NCBI GenBank assembly: GCA_019594025.1
Contig: JAFDUB010000009.1
Coordinates: 1 to 27,160 of the forward strand
Length of the DNA: 27,160 nt
Origin: Thermoplasmata archaeon
GTDB lineage: Archaea; Thermoplasmatota; Thermoplasmata; Halarchaeoplasmatales; Halarchaeoplasmataceae
Direction of reading: 5' to 3'
Part shown: positions 1-7,724 of the stretch, piece after piece
How the letters are laid out: the number at the start of each line of letters is the position of its first letter
Numbering within the stretch: position 1 is the stretch's first letter
Made by a program: the position numbers and the translations under genes
Notes under the pieces: generated by a model
The model's database searches: none
What the model was told of the DNA's origin: nothing
What the model saw: only the letters and a program-made list of their open reading frames with translations

Positions 1-131
1 GGTATCTACGAAGGGAATATACCTGAATTCGACGAGAAAATCGAGGTAGATAATCCCCCAACTGAGATAACAGCCGAGGCATGGGAAGCTGTGGAAGAAG
101 TACTGTCTTCAAAAGAATCTTTCCTTATCTG
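1..131 (+). repeat. Inverted copy of part of the dephospho-CoA kinase gene
   Basis: Bases 1-131 are the reverse complement of 422-552, with one mismatch (T at 101 against C in the other copy read on the same strand). Read forward, this copy encodes the middle of the dephospho-CoA kinase; at base 131/132 it joins directly to the interior of the S24e gene read from the other strand. Its position at the very end of the window, and the fact that it breaks a conserved ribosomal gene, suggest a chimeric join (as produced by template switching in whole-genome amplification) rather than a biological repeat. A genuine terminal inversion cannot be excluded. Confidence 0.9.
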
Positions 132-242
132 GTCTCGGGTGGGAGTTGGGTCCGATTCATGATTCACTGTGAGGACCAGTTCTCTCCTTTTGAGGTTTTT
201 ATTTTCTTTCTCTTCTTCTATGTCTATAGATATTTCCGACAT
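132..242 (-). CDS. rps24e: Ribosomal protein S24e, N-terminal fragment
   Basis: Archaeal/eukaryotic small-subunit ribosomal protein S24e. Only about 37 authentic residues remain. The family hallmarks are the KEN motif followed by LKRREL, and the VNHES-PTPTRDQ stretch that precedes the conserved helix. The ATG at 242 sits two bases past the kinase stop (TAG 246-244), with GGTGG just upstream. After the codons for PTPTRD the reading frame runs into the inverted repeat (1-131), so the apparent continuation to the window edge is not S24e sequence. The gene order dephospho-CoA kinase then S24e is the usual archaeal arrangement. The real gene is normally about 100 residues. Confidence 0.8.
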
Positions 243-243
243 T

Positions 244-756
244 CTAACCACCTTGGTTCACTTTTTCCATCCTATTTATTACTTGCCGCGCCTTTTCTTT
301 GGTTTTTTCATCTACTACGTTCACGACCATTCCCTTTAAGGGTATCCCATATAATACTATTCCCCCTTCGGGACAGAGGACTATAGCCACCAGTGAGAGC
401 AGGTCCTCCTCCCCGTTAACTCAGATAAGGAAAGATTCTTTTGAAGACAGTGCTTCTTCCACAGCTTCCCATGCCTCGGCTGTTATCTCAGTTGGGGGAT
501 TATCTACCTCGATTTTCTCGTCGAATTCAGGTATATTCCCTTCGTAGATACCCCGGCGTGTATGACCATCTACAATACCGAGGTCGGGACGTATCCCCTG
601 GTCATAAAGCACGTTGTTGACAAAATCACCAACCGCTATCAGCGGCCGATGTTTCAAATATTTATCCGGTAGTTTTCCTGAAATCACAGGACCTAGAGTT
701 TGTTTTAGTGTGTTACGAATACCCTTCGGAAGCTTTAGGTCGTGATCTATAGCCAT
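244..756 (-). CDS. GTP-dependent dephospho-CoA kinase (DUF359 family), interrupted by in-frame TGA
   Basis: Phosphorylates dephospho-CoA to CoA using GTP, the last step of archaeal CoA synthesis, in the cytoplasm. The N-terminal part carries the family blocks LPKGIRNTLKQTLG, VGDFVNNVLYDQGIRPDLGIVDGHTRRG and ITAEAWEAVEEAL. A TGA at 423-421 (codon 112) stops the frame, but the same frame continues for 58 codons with the conserved VNGEEDLL block and the PEGGIVLYG block to TAG at 246-244. The expected total is about 170 residues, normal for the family. CGA to TGA or TGG to TGA would each explain the stop. Many neighbouring genes end in TGA, so recoding of TGA is unlikely. Since CoA synthesis should be essential and the stop touches the chimeric junction, a sequence error is my preferred reading; a true pseudogene is the alternative. 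Follows spt4 by 7 bases. Confidence 0.82.
422..552 (-). repeat. Second arm of the terminal inverted repeat (authentic locus)
   Basis: This arm lies inside the dephospho-CoA kinase gene, where it is in frame with its flanks and in the conserved gene order, so it is the original copy. The arm starts one base inside the in-frame TGA of that gene. The two arms are separated by about 290 bases that hold the end of the kinase gene and the start of S24e. Confidence 0.9.
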
Positions 757-763
757 GGGAGCT

Positions 764-955
764 CTATTCTCTCACTTTCAAAGCGAACTTACCGTTTGTG
801 TTTATGCCCATCTTACGAGCCAATTCGGAATGCTCATGTTCGATAACGATTAGATACCCCTGCCATTCGGAGGTGACTTCCGACCCGCACAGCGGACATT
901 CTTTTTCAGATGTGACGGCGTTACACTCTTTACACGCTTTCATTTTTTTAGCCAT
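764..955 (-). CDS. spt4: Transcription elongation factor Spt4 (RpoE'')
   Basis: Small zinc-binding partner of Spt5, which clamps RNA polymerase during elongation. The 63-residue product has the family pattern: CKECNAV near the N-terminus, CPLCGS, SEWQGYLIVI, then SELARKMGI. The four cysteines form the zinc ribbon. I chose the ATG at 955 because GGAGG lies 9-13 bases upstream inside the end of rpo7 and because family members begin with a short MA-K-A-C stretch; an upstream in-frame start would add 15 unconserved residues. It is 4 bases from rpo7 and 7 from the dephospho-CoA kinase, so the three are surely co-transcribed. Confidence 0.95.
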   Translation of the reverse strand: MAKKMKACKECNAVTSEKECPLCGSEVTSEWQGYLIVIEHEHSELARKMGINTNGKFALKVRE

Positions 956-959
956 GTAT

Positions 960-1508
960 CTAGGCCTCCATCTTCTCTTCGATCCATTCGATTTTTCCAA
1001 GTCCAGGCTGTCTCATTGTTAAGCCGATTTTACTTTCTCTTGGACTTCGTTCGTTCACACTAACCGTAACGATTCTAGCTCTGAGTTTATCATTGATACC
1101 GATTTCTTTCTTGGATTCTTTTCCTCTTAAACGTTGGTTACCAATATCGACTTCGACCTTATCGTTCATTATCTGACTTATGTGCAGCAAACCATCCAAA
1201 GGACCGAATCTAACGAAGGCTCCGAATTTAAGAATCTCACAGACATAACCATAGATTATCTCGTGCTCTTCAAGTTCGAACACCAATGCATCGTATTTGA
1301 CCCGTTGATAAATACCGCCGTCACTGTGAACGACCTTTCCATCTCCTATCCTTTCGATATTTGTAGTCATTATCACCAGTTTGTTGCCTTCTTCAAGATC
1401 GCCCTCGAAGGTTTCACAAGCTATCTCCGCGGCAACAAGGTCGAGGTCCTCGTTCAGTTTATGTGGAGGTATCCTTATGGTATTCTCTTTCTTTTCCATC
1501 TTGTACAT
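960..1508 (-). CDS. rpo7: DNA-directed RNA polymerase subunit Rpo7 (RpoE')
   Basis: Stalk subunit of archaeal RNA polymerase, homologous to eukaryotic Rpb7; with Rpo4 it helps open the promoter and binds emerging RNA. The 182-residue protein has the N-terminal RNP-like domain (starting MYKMEKKENTIRIPPHKL), the YDALVFELEEHEIIYGYV boundary, and an S1/OB domain with KFGAFVRFGPLDGLLHISQI and a C-terminal KIGLTMRQPGLG. The ATG at 1508 follows GGTGA with good spacing, 14 bases after the pyrophosphatase stop. It heads the rpo7-spt4-CoA kinase-S24e string that is widely conserved in Archaea. Confidence 0.97.
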   Translation of the reverse strand: MYKMEKKENTIRIPPHKLNEDLDLVAAEIACETFEGDLEEGNKLVIMTTNIERIGDGKVVHSDGGIYQRVKYDALVFELEEHEIIYGYVCEILKFGAFVRFGPLDGLLHISQIMNDKVEVDIGNQRLRGKESKKEIGINDKLRARIVTVSVNERSPRESKIGLTMRQPGLGKIEWIEEKMEA

Positions 1509-1522
1509 GTGGTTTCACCAGC

Positions 1523-3598
1523 TTAAATTAGTCCATACTTTGCTATAACACTGGCAAATACCAGTGCCACTATGGACATCAACTTGATCAGTATGTTCAA
1601 CGACGGCCCGGATGTGTCTTTGAAGGGGTCTCCGACGGTATCGCCTACAACCCCTGCTTTGTGAGCGTCGGAACCTTTACCTCCATGATGTCCCTGTTCT
1701 ATGTACTTTTTGGCGTTATCCCATGCTCCGCCGGCGTTTGCCATCATGATTGCAAGGACAAAACCGGTACCCACTGCGGCCATCAGGAATCCGCCTAGGG
1801 CGGCCGGCCCCAGAATGAGACCAACAGCAACGGGAACAACTATGGCTAGTACACCGGGTATTACCATCTCTTTTAAAGCGGATGCGGTGCTGAGGTTGAT
1901 CACTCTTTGGTAATCGGCTTCAGCTTCGCCCTCTATAAGACCAGGAATCTCTTTGAACTGCCTTCTTACCTCTTTAACAATCTCGAAGGCGGATTTGCCG
2001 ACGGCTTTCATGGTAATTGCGCAGAAGATAAAGGGAACCATTGCACCTAAGAAGATACCAACGAGCACAGGTGGATACAATATACTGAAGTCACCAACGT
2101 CGATACCGACTCGGGTTGCATAGGCCGCGGTTAAAGTAAGAGCGGTAAGAGCTGCGGAACCTATAGCGAATCCTTTACCTGTTGCTGCGGTGGTGTTACC
2201 CAGGGAATCCAAAGCGTCTGTTCGATCCCTAACCTTCGGGTCTAAACCGCTCATTTCAGCAAGTCCGCCGGCGTTGTCCGCAACCGGTCCGTAAGCGTCG
2301 GTTGATAGAGTTACTCCCAAGGTGGACAACATGCCCACGGCGGATATGGCAACACCATATAATCCTGCATAATGGAATGAAACGAGTACAGTGGCACATA
2401 CGATGAGGACCGGGAATAAGGTGCTCTCCATACCACTTGCAATCCCCCGTATGATAAAAGTTGCCGGACCGGTTTCTGTGGACTTTGCTAGATCTTTTGT
2501 AGGTTTGTACCTGTCCGAAGTATAGTACTCAGTGAAATATCCTATTAAAGTACCGGCGACGAGACCGGCTATGACCGCATACCATATACCTAGATAATCT
2601 GGTGCGAGTGCATATACTATTACAAAAGAGATTACGGCGATTATGATGGCGGCACCAAAGGTCCCACGCCGCAGTGCGTTAAGTAAAGCTTCCTGAGAAG
2701 CGTCTTCTTTAGTTTTAACGAAGAATATAGCCACCAAGGAAGAGATGATGCCGGCGGCAGCTATCAGTAAGGGGATGGCAAATATCTCTTCTCCCATACC
2801 GCTTACCGGGCTGTGATCCAGTATAGGACGTCTAATGTATGCCATCCAACCGAGTGTGAGAGCTGCTATGATGGAGTTTGTGTATGATTCGTAAAGATCG
2901 GCGCCCATCCCTGCAACGTCGCCTACGTTATCTCCCACGTTATCGGCGATCACACCGGGGTTTCGTGGGTCGTCCTCTGCTATTCCCGCCTCTACTTTAC
3001 CAGCCAGATCGGCACCTACGTCAGCCGCTTTTGTGTAAATACCGCCGCCAACACGGGCGAAAAGCGCTATCGAGCTTGCACCAAAACCGAATCCAGCTAC
3101 GAAAGTCAATGAATCTTCCAAACCAACGGCGTAATCGGCCAGTAACAGTACGGAGCTGAGACCAAGAAGTCCGAGACTAACTACCGAAAGACCCATCACG
3201 GCACCCCCTCTAAAAGCGATACGGAGGGATTTGTCTAAACTCTTCCTTGCGGCTTGGGTTGTTGGTGCGCTGGAATTCGTGGCGGTTATCATTCCTACGT
3301 AACCCGCTGTGGCGGAAAGGATAGCACCTACGAGAAATGCAAAGGCCGTAAACGGTGCATTTCCCTCCGCGAAGTCCTTACCCGCCAGAAGAATCGCCAC
3401 GACGGTTACGAAGATAGCGATATACTTGTATTCGGTATGCAGGTACGTTTTAGCCCCCTCTTGCACCTGGCCAGATATCTTCTGCATCAGTTTCGTTCCC
3501 TTATCCTGTCTAGATATAAATTTCGTGAAATATCCTGCTAGAAGTATTCCGACCAGAGACACCAATATGGCTACTATGCCGTACTCTATTCCATTCAT
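1523..3598 (-). CDS. hppA: Membrane-bound K+-dependent pyrophosphatase, probably Na+-pumping
   Basis: Integral membrane enzyme that couples pyrophosphate hydrolysis to ion export. The 691-residue product has about 16 hydrophobic segments and the catalytic signatures GGGIYTKAADVGADLAGKVE (residues 184-203), DDPRNPGVIADNVGDNVGD (209-227) and a C-terminal GDTVGDPFKDTSGPSLNI. GNTTAATGKG (467-476) has Ala and Gly at the two positions that define K+-dependent enzymes; K+-independent forms have Lys at the first. Glu237 in the DLYES motif is at the position typical of Na+-transporting types, so Na+ pumping is a reasonable inference, although Na+/H+ types share it. I start at ATG 3598, which is preceded by AGGTG and by a TATA box at 3635-3645. 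The frame stays open upstream through the end of pmbA, but that extension is unlike the family. Confidence 0.95.
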   Translation of the reverse strand: MNGIEYGIVAILVSLVGILLAGYFTKFISRQDKGTKLMQKISGQVQEGAKTYLHTEYKYIAIFVTVVAILLAGKDFAEGNAPFTAFAFLVGAILSATAGYVGMITATNSSAPTTQAARKSLDKSLRIAFRGGAVMGLSVVSLGLLGLSSVLLLADYAVGLEDSLTFVAGFGFGASSIALFARVGGGIYTKAADVGADLAGKVEAGIAEDDPRNPGVIADNVGDNVGDVAGMGADLYESYTNSIIAALTLGWMAYIRRPILDHSPVSGMGEEIFAIPLLIAAAGIISSLVAIFFVKTKEDASQEALLNALRRGTFGAAIIIAVISFVIVYALAPDYLGIWYAVIAGLVAGTLIGYFTEYYTSDRYKPTKDLAKSTETGPATFIIRGIASGMESTLFPVLIVCATVLVSFHYAGLYGVAISAVGMLSTLGVTLSTDAYGPVADNAGGLAEMSGLDPKVRDRTDALDSLGNTTAATGKGFAIGSAALTALTLTAAYATRVGIDVGDFSILYPPVLVGIFLGAMVPFIFCAITMKAVGKSAFEIVKEVRRQFKEIPGLIEGEAEADYQRVINLSTASALKEMVIPGVLAIVVPVAVGLILGPAALGGFLMAAVGTGFVLAIMMANAGGAWDNAKKYIEQGHHGGKGSDAHKAGVVGDTVGDPFKDTSGPSLNILIKLMSIVALVFASVIAKYGLI

Positions 3599-3634
3599 TG
3601 CTAACACCTGATTGATTAAAGGGACTGACATTAA

Positions 3635-3650
3635 GTATTTATATTTTTTC
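3635..3650 (-). promoter_or_regulatory. Promoter of the membrane pyrophosphatase gene
   Basis: On the - strand a GAAAAA stretch (BRE-like) leads into AATATAAATAC, a good archaeal TATA box. Its centre is about 42 bases before ATG 3598, giving a predicted leader of roughly 17 bases that contains the AGGTG ribosome site at 3605-3609. It sits between the pmbA stop (3658) and the pyrophosphatase start. Confidence 0.6.
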
Positions 3651-3657
3651 AATCTCC

Positions 3658-4998
3658 TTATCCCGACGTAAAGGAAAGCTCTTCCACCTGAACGTAAGGC
3701 AGTTCCATATAAAGTAAGGAGGCCACTTTTTCTACGTCTGAAGATATACATGAGATGTTTTTCAAAAGGTCGAATACGTTTCCCGACACCATCATGTTCT
3801 TTAAAGGATGGGTTATTCCCCCCTTCTCTATCATATGGCCGCACTTTACTACACCTGAGAAATCTCCGCTGACAGGATTTATATCTCCCGAGAATCGGTT
3901 TATTAAAACCCCTTTATTTACCTGATTTATTATGGATTCAAACTCTCTGTTTCCCGGAGATAAGACCAAGTTGGTGGGGTCTATGCACGGTACGGTTCTT
4001 GCGCCTCCTGACGCGTGGCCAGTGGATTGAGTATCCATAGCCTTTGCGGTGTAACTGTTATGAAGATGAGACTTTAGTAATCCTTTCTCGACTATGTTAA
4101 GCTCGGGCGTAGGCAAACCTTCCCTGTCGAAGGACCTACTTCTGAGGCCTCCTTCCAACCGTGAGTCATCGACCAACGTAAAATTCGGAACTGCGATTTG
4201 ATCTCCGATCTTATCGGTGAACGGGCTGATGCCTTTGAGTACACGGTTACCCTTCAAAGGATATATTAAGCCCATAAACAACATCGTTGCCAAAGTGTGA
4301 GGAGAAAATATTCCAGTACCTTCGAAGCTCTCGGTTTTCTTTGCTCCCAGTGTACTGATAGTCGATTCCACCAATCCCCGAGCCGTCTTTTCCACTTGAA
4401 TTCCGTGGATATCTCTGGAACCTCCGGCCTTAACATCAAAGTTGGATATCTCTTCGTTAGCCGAAGCCATACCCATACCGAAGTAAACGAAGGTGCTGGA
4501 ATTCTCCGACTCTCGTACACCTCTGGAGTTGATCACCGCCCTTTTCATATCATGGGATGCAAAAAAACCATCGCTGAACCTGAACCTTTCATCCATATCC
4601 AATGCGGTTTCAAGAAAAAGTTTTGCATACTCCAATGCATCGTCGACCTTGAAATCCTTAATATTACTATCATATATGTTTTTCAACGAAGATACCTTAC
4701 TTGGAGACGGTATCAAATTATTTTCATCGGGAACCGAGTACTTGGCTATCTTATATGCTTCCTTTACCTTTTTCAAAATCGCTCTTTCATCGAAGGAATT
4801 TACCGAAGAAAAACCCAAACGATTATCTCGGAGGACACGTATACCCACTTGCTCCTTTACGTGGAAGCGGGACATGTTAATCTCGCTACTTTGAATACCC
4901 ACATCTACATTCCTATCTGAAACAAGATAGAGTTCTAAATTATCAATATTTTTTGCTTTTTTGAGTATATTTTCCCCTAACTCGAGCAATTCAGACAT
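3658..4998 (-). CDS. pmbA: PmbA/TldE-family metalloprotease partner (copy 1)
   Basis: TldE/PmbA is the non-zinc partner of TldD; in bacteria the TldD-TldE heterodimer cleaves unfolded peptides, matures modified peptides such as microcin B17 and degrades CcdA. This 446-residue protein has the PmbA N-terminal block (QVGIRVLRDNRLGFSSVNS), a central region where TldD would have HExxxH but here reads SPHTLATMLFMGLIYPL with no zinc ligands, and the late blocks DDSRLEGGLRSRSFDREG, SGDINPVSGDFSGVV and MMVSGNVFDLL. I chose ATG 4998, which is preceded by GGAGG inside the tldD end and starts one base past the tldD stop; an upstream start would add seven residues inside tldD. Last gene of the four-gene tld cluster. 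More divergent than copy 2. Confidence 0.9.
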   Translation of the reverse strand: MSELLELGENILKKAKNIDNLELYLVSDRNVDVGIQSSEINMSRFHVKEQVGIRVLRDNRLGFSSVNSFDERAILKKVKEAYKIAKYSVPDENNLIPSPSKVSSLKNIYDSNIKDFKVDDALEYAKLFLETALDMDERFRFSDGFFASHDMKRAVINSRGVRESENSSTFVYFGMGMASANEEISNFDVKAGGSRDIHGIQVEKTARGLVESTISTLGAKKTESFEGTGIFSPHTLATMLFMGLIYPLKGNRVLKGISPFTDKIGDQIAVPNFTLVDDSRLEGGLRSRSFDREGLPTPELNIVEKGLLKSHLHNSYTAKAMDTQSTGHASGGARTVPCIDPTNLVLSPGNREFESIINQVNKGVLINRFSGDINPVSGDFSGVVKCGHMIEKGGITHPLKNMMVSGNVFDLLKNISCISSDVEKVASLLYMELPYVQVEELSFTSG

Positions 4999-4999
4999 C

Positions 5000-6388
5000 T
5001 CATCCCTCCTGTTTTCCACCGACGGTGGCCGTACATCTCAAATTCGGTCCGCCTCCATCGACTTTAGCTCTCTGGAACTTACCACAGTAACCGGCCCCCA
5101 TCTTGAATTCGAAATTATCGGCAACTGCGTCAATGCTTTTGAGCACTTCAAATCCGGAGCCGGATATGGAAGCCCCACGTAAAAGCTCGGTAAGCTCACC
5201 GTCTTCTATCCGCCAGGCCTTTTGAACACCGAACATGAACTCCGCGTTTGCATCTGCCTGTCCACCCTTAGCACCTTCCAGGTAAAAGCCCTCCCTGGTC
5301 TCTTCTATCAACTCATCGACATCGTAATCACCGGGTTCGATAAAGGTGTTGGTCATTCGGATTATAGGGGGATCGGAGTACTCATAGGCCCGGGCATTTC
5401 CCCTGGGTTTGATACCTAAAACCGAGGAGGTCTCGATGTTACACAAATAATCGTTAAGCACGCCCTTTTTGATGATCTCGGTCCTTTGAGATAACGTGCC
5501 TTCGTCATCCACCGGCACCCATCCTGCCGCATGTGGACTGGCGGTACCATGATCCACCAGCGTTACAAGCTCACTAGCCACCTTTTCGTTGATTTTACCC
5601 TGAGCTATGGAACCCGACTGTACAAAATCCGCTTCTACCGTATGTCCAATGGCCTCGTGGGATATCAAACCCACCAGCTCGGGATTGAGCACCACCGTAG
5701 CGGTACCACCCCTCGGATGCTTTGCTTTTAAAAGCTGCTGAGCGGTTTTAACCGCTTTCTGGGCCATCTCATCTGCTGTATCTTTGGCGAAAAGGTCCTT
5801 CCAACCACCGGTGATTCCTCTGCTTTCGGAGCCGGCCACCTTCTCCCCGTTAGAATCGGCGTAGGCGATTGCGTGAAATTCAACCTTCTCGTCATGTATG
5901 GAAACCTCGGTACCAAAACTGTTAACGAGCAACTTATCGTCTTGTATCTCGTTCCACATGCATTTAGCTGAATTTATCTCGGCGTAACCCCTCATATCCT
6001 TATCTAAACGAGTTAAAAGGTTCACCTTATCTTCGATACTGTATTTGGTGACGCTGTCGTTAACCCTAGCTTTAAAGGTTCCATCGACTGGGATCATCTC
6101 CCCCAAACCTTCAACTTTTTCTTTTTTACACTTCGCTGAGAAACGAGCCGCACACTCTGCACTTTTAATGGTTTTGAGTATATCTTCTTCCCGGGTCCTA
6201 CTGGTGCTGCTGAAACCCCATGCACCGTCCACTAGTACTCGTATACCCACTCCACCATAGGTGGATGAATGTACTTCCTCGGTATCACCTTTAACCACCT
6301 CTATCCTTTTTTGGTCACGGGTGTGATATCTCAACTCGACGTAGTCACTATCGCTTTTTTCCACCAAACGAAGAAGGATGTCTTTCAT
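5000..6388 (-). CDS. tldD: TldD-family zinc metalloprotease (copy 1)
   Basis: Catalytic subunit of a TldD/TldE-type protease, cytoplasmic. The 462-residue protein carries HEAIGH (His244, Glu245, His249), the zinc and catalytic motif, and the cysteine in AGYCGKF (Cys435) that supplies the third metal ligand in the family. Other family blocks are VDDEGTLSQRTEIIKKG, NTFIEPGDYDVDELIEE, and the C-terminal RCTATVGG. Length matches E. coli TldD (about 480). It starts two bases after pmbA copy 2 ends and is followed directly by pmbA copy 1, so it most likely pairs with copy 1. Its ribosome site is weak, suggesting translational coupling. Confidence 0.93.
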   Translation of the reverse strand: MKDILLRLVEKSDSDYVELRYHTRDQKRIEVVKGDTEEVHSSTYGGVGIRVLVDGAWGFSSTSRTREEDILKTIKSAECAARFSAKCKKEKVEGLGEMIPVDGTFKARVNDSVTKYSIEDKVNLLTRLDKDMRGYAEINSAKCMWNEIQDDKLLVNSFGTEVSIHDEKVEFHAIAYADSNGEKVAGSESRGITGGWKDLFAKDTADEMAQKAVKTAQQLLKAKHPRGGTATVVLNPELVGLISHEAIGHTVEADFVQSGSIAQGKINEKVASELVTLVDHGTASPHAAGWVPVDDEGTLSQRTEIIKKGVLNDYLCNIETSSVLGIKPRGNARAYEYSDPPIIRMTNTFIEPGDYDVDELIEETREGFYLEGAKGGQADANAEFMFGVQKAWRIEDGELTELLRGASISGSGFEVLKSIDAVADNFEFKMGAGYCGKFQRAKVDGGGPNLRCTATVGGKQEG

Positions 6389-6389
6389 A

Positions 6390-7724
6390 TTACTTACCCG
6401 AAATAGTTACATCGGTTAATTTAATCGAAGGCACTTCCATCTTTAAAGTCGCCGAGCCCACGGCGTAGAATACTTTTTTGTAATCGTCTGCCAATTCCAT
6501 AGAATACAATAATTCAGGAAGATTGCCGGAAACCATCAATCCATCAAGTCTACCTTTCTTCTCTCCGTTTTCAACCAGCCATGCAGGGTTTGCAACCACG
6601 CTGAAATCTCCACTCGCAGGGTTGGAAGTGTGTGCACCCATCACTCCGTCAATTAGTATAACCCGGTCTTCCATGAACTTATTTATCGGTAGGTCCTTTC
6701 CTCTAACAACGATATTCCGATCTCCTATTTGAGGTGGAGATTTGAAGGAGGGACGTACACCGTTACCGGTGCTGTCAGTGTCACTGTTAACGGCTTCCTT
6801 GAGATCGTATATGAAGTTGGTCAGCTTACCTTGGAACACCAGAGGTATGGAAGAACTCGGTACCCCTTCGTCGTCGAAGGGGAAACTGCCCAGACCCCAA
6901 TCGGCTGTGGACTCGTCCACGATACTAACATGTTCACCACCCACTTTTTCGTTCATCTTATCCTGATAAACGGACTTCCCTTTCCTCACGTTTTCACCGT
7001 TGAAAGATGGAATCAATCCAAAGTACAGCAGTAAGCCGATAGCCTCGGGACTCATCACCACGGGTATATCACCGGGCGGTATAGTTTCTTTAGCCCTCAT
7101 GGAGACCACTTTTTCACCGGCCTTAAGACCTACTTCCTCAAAGTCCACGTCGAACTTCCTGGAACTTCCAGCCTCGCCTGCCATTAAAGATGTTTTCTCA
7201 CCGGGGATGGTAGCGGCTATGGTACCATCGATGATCGTAGCGTCTTGAACTAAAAATACGCCCTTTGTGTTACCGACTATTTTAGTACCATAACCTAGTT
7301 TCATCTCACCGCGTGTGGGGATTATATCTTCATCGACGGAATAGGCCGATTCTATCATACTCTGAGCAAGATCCGCTCCCACTCCTTCTTCCACCGCATC
7401 CTTGACTTTTAAATCGAATGTTTTAACAGTTGAGGTGTCCTTTTCATCGGGAAGAGATATGTCTATTTTGCGGGAGAGTTTTGACAGTTCCAGCGCTCTT
7501 TTAACCCCTCTCTCCTCTTTTCCGGGTACACAGTATCCAAAGCCGATCCTTCCATCTTTTAGAACACGTATACCCAACCCCATATCTTCGTACTCGGCAC
7601 TATCGGATATCTCTCCGTTCATTATGCTGTAGGAAACATTTCTAGATCGGATTCCAAAAACATCTCCTTCCAAACCCTTTTTATTAAGATATTCCAGTGC
7701 GGTTTTGACGCTCTCTTCTATCAT
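6390..7724 (-). CDS. pmbA: PmbA/TldE-family protein (copy 2)
   Basis: Second non-catalytic TldE-type subunit, 444 residues. Conserved features are MGLGIRVLKDGRIGFGY near residue 50, SPEAIGLLLYFGLIPSF in place of the TldD zinc motif, DDEGVPSSSIPLVFQGKL, and the C-terminal SNPASGDFSVVANPAWLVENG followed by LMVSGNLPELL. The start ATG overlaps the stop of tldD copy 2 (ATGA), with GGTGGT a few bases before, which indicates tight translational coupling and a dedicated pair. Sequence differs strongly from copy 1, so the pairs are old duplicates, not a recent tandem copy. Confidence 0.92.
   Translation of the reverse strand: MIEESVKTALEYLNKKGLEGDVFGIRSRNVSYSIMNGEISDSAEYEDMGLGIRVLKDGRIGFGYCVPGKEERGVKRALELSKLSRKIDISLPDEKDTSTVKTFDLKVKDAVEEGVGADLAQSMIESAYSVDEDIIPTRGEMKLGYGTKIVGNTKGVFLVQDATIIDGTIAATIPGEKTSLMAGEAGSSRKFDVDFEEVGLKAGEKVVSMRAKETIPPGDIPVVMSPEAIGLLLYFGLIPSFNGENVRKGKSVYQDKMNEKVGGEHVSIVDESTADWGLGSFPFDDEGVPSSSIPLVFQGKLTNFIYDLKEAVNSDTDSTGNGVRPSFKSPPQIGDRNIVVRGKDLPINKFMEDRVILIDGVMGAHTSNPASGDFSVVANPAWLVENGEKKGRLDGLMVSGNLPELLYSMELADDYKKVFYAVGSATLKMEVPSIKLTDVTISGK

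Noticed and set aside
421..423. TGA in the kinase gene as selenocysteine or a reassigned codon
   Set aside because: No selenocysteine insertion context is expected in this family, and many genes in the window (tldD, pmbA copy 1, tfb, gar1, nadC) end in TGA, so TGA acts as stop here.
3599..3844. N-terminal extension of the pyrophosphatase by 82 residues
   Set aside because: It overlaps the 3' end of pmbA, is highly basic and unlike the family, and the promoter and AGGTG site point to ATG 3598.
4297..4920. Long + strand open frames opposite pmbA and the other tld genes
   Set aside because: They are antisense to well-conserved genes, have no promoter or ribosome site, and encode no recognisable domain.
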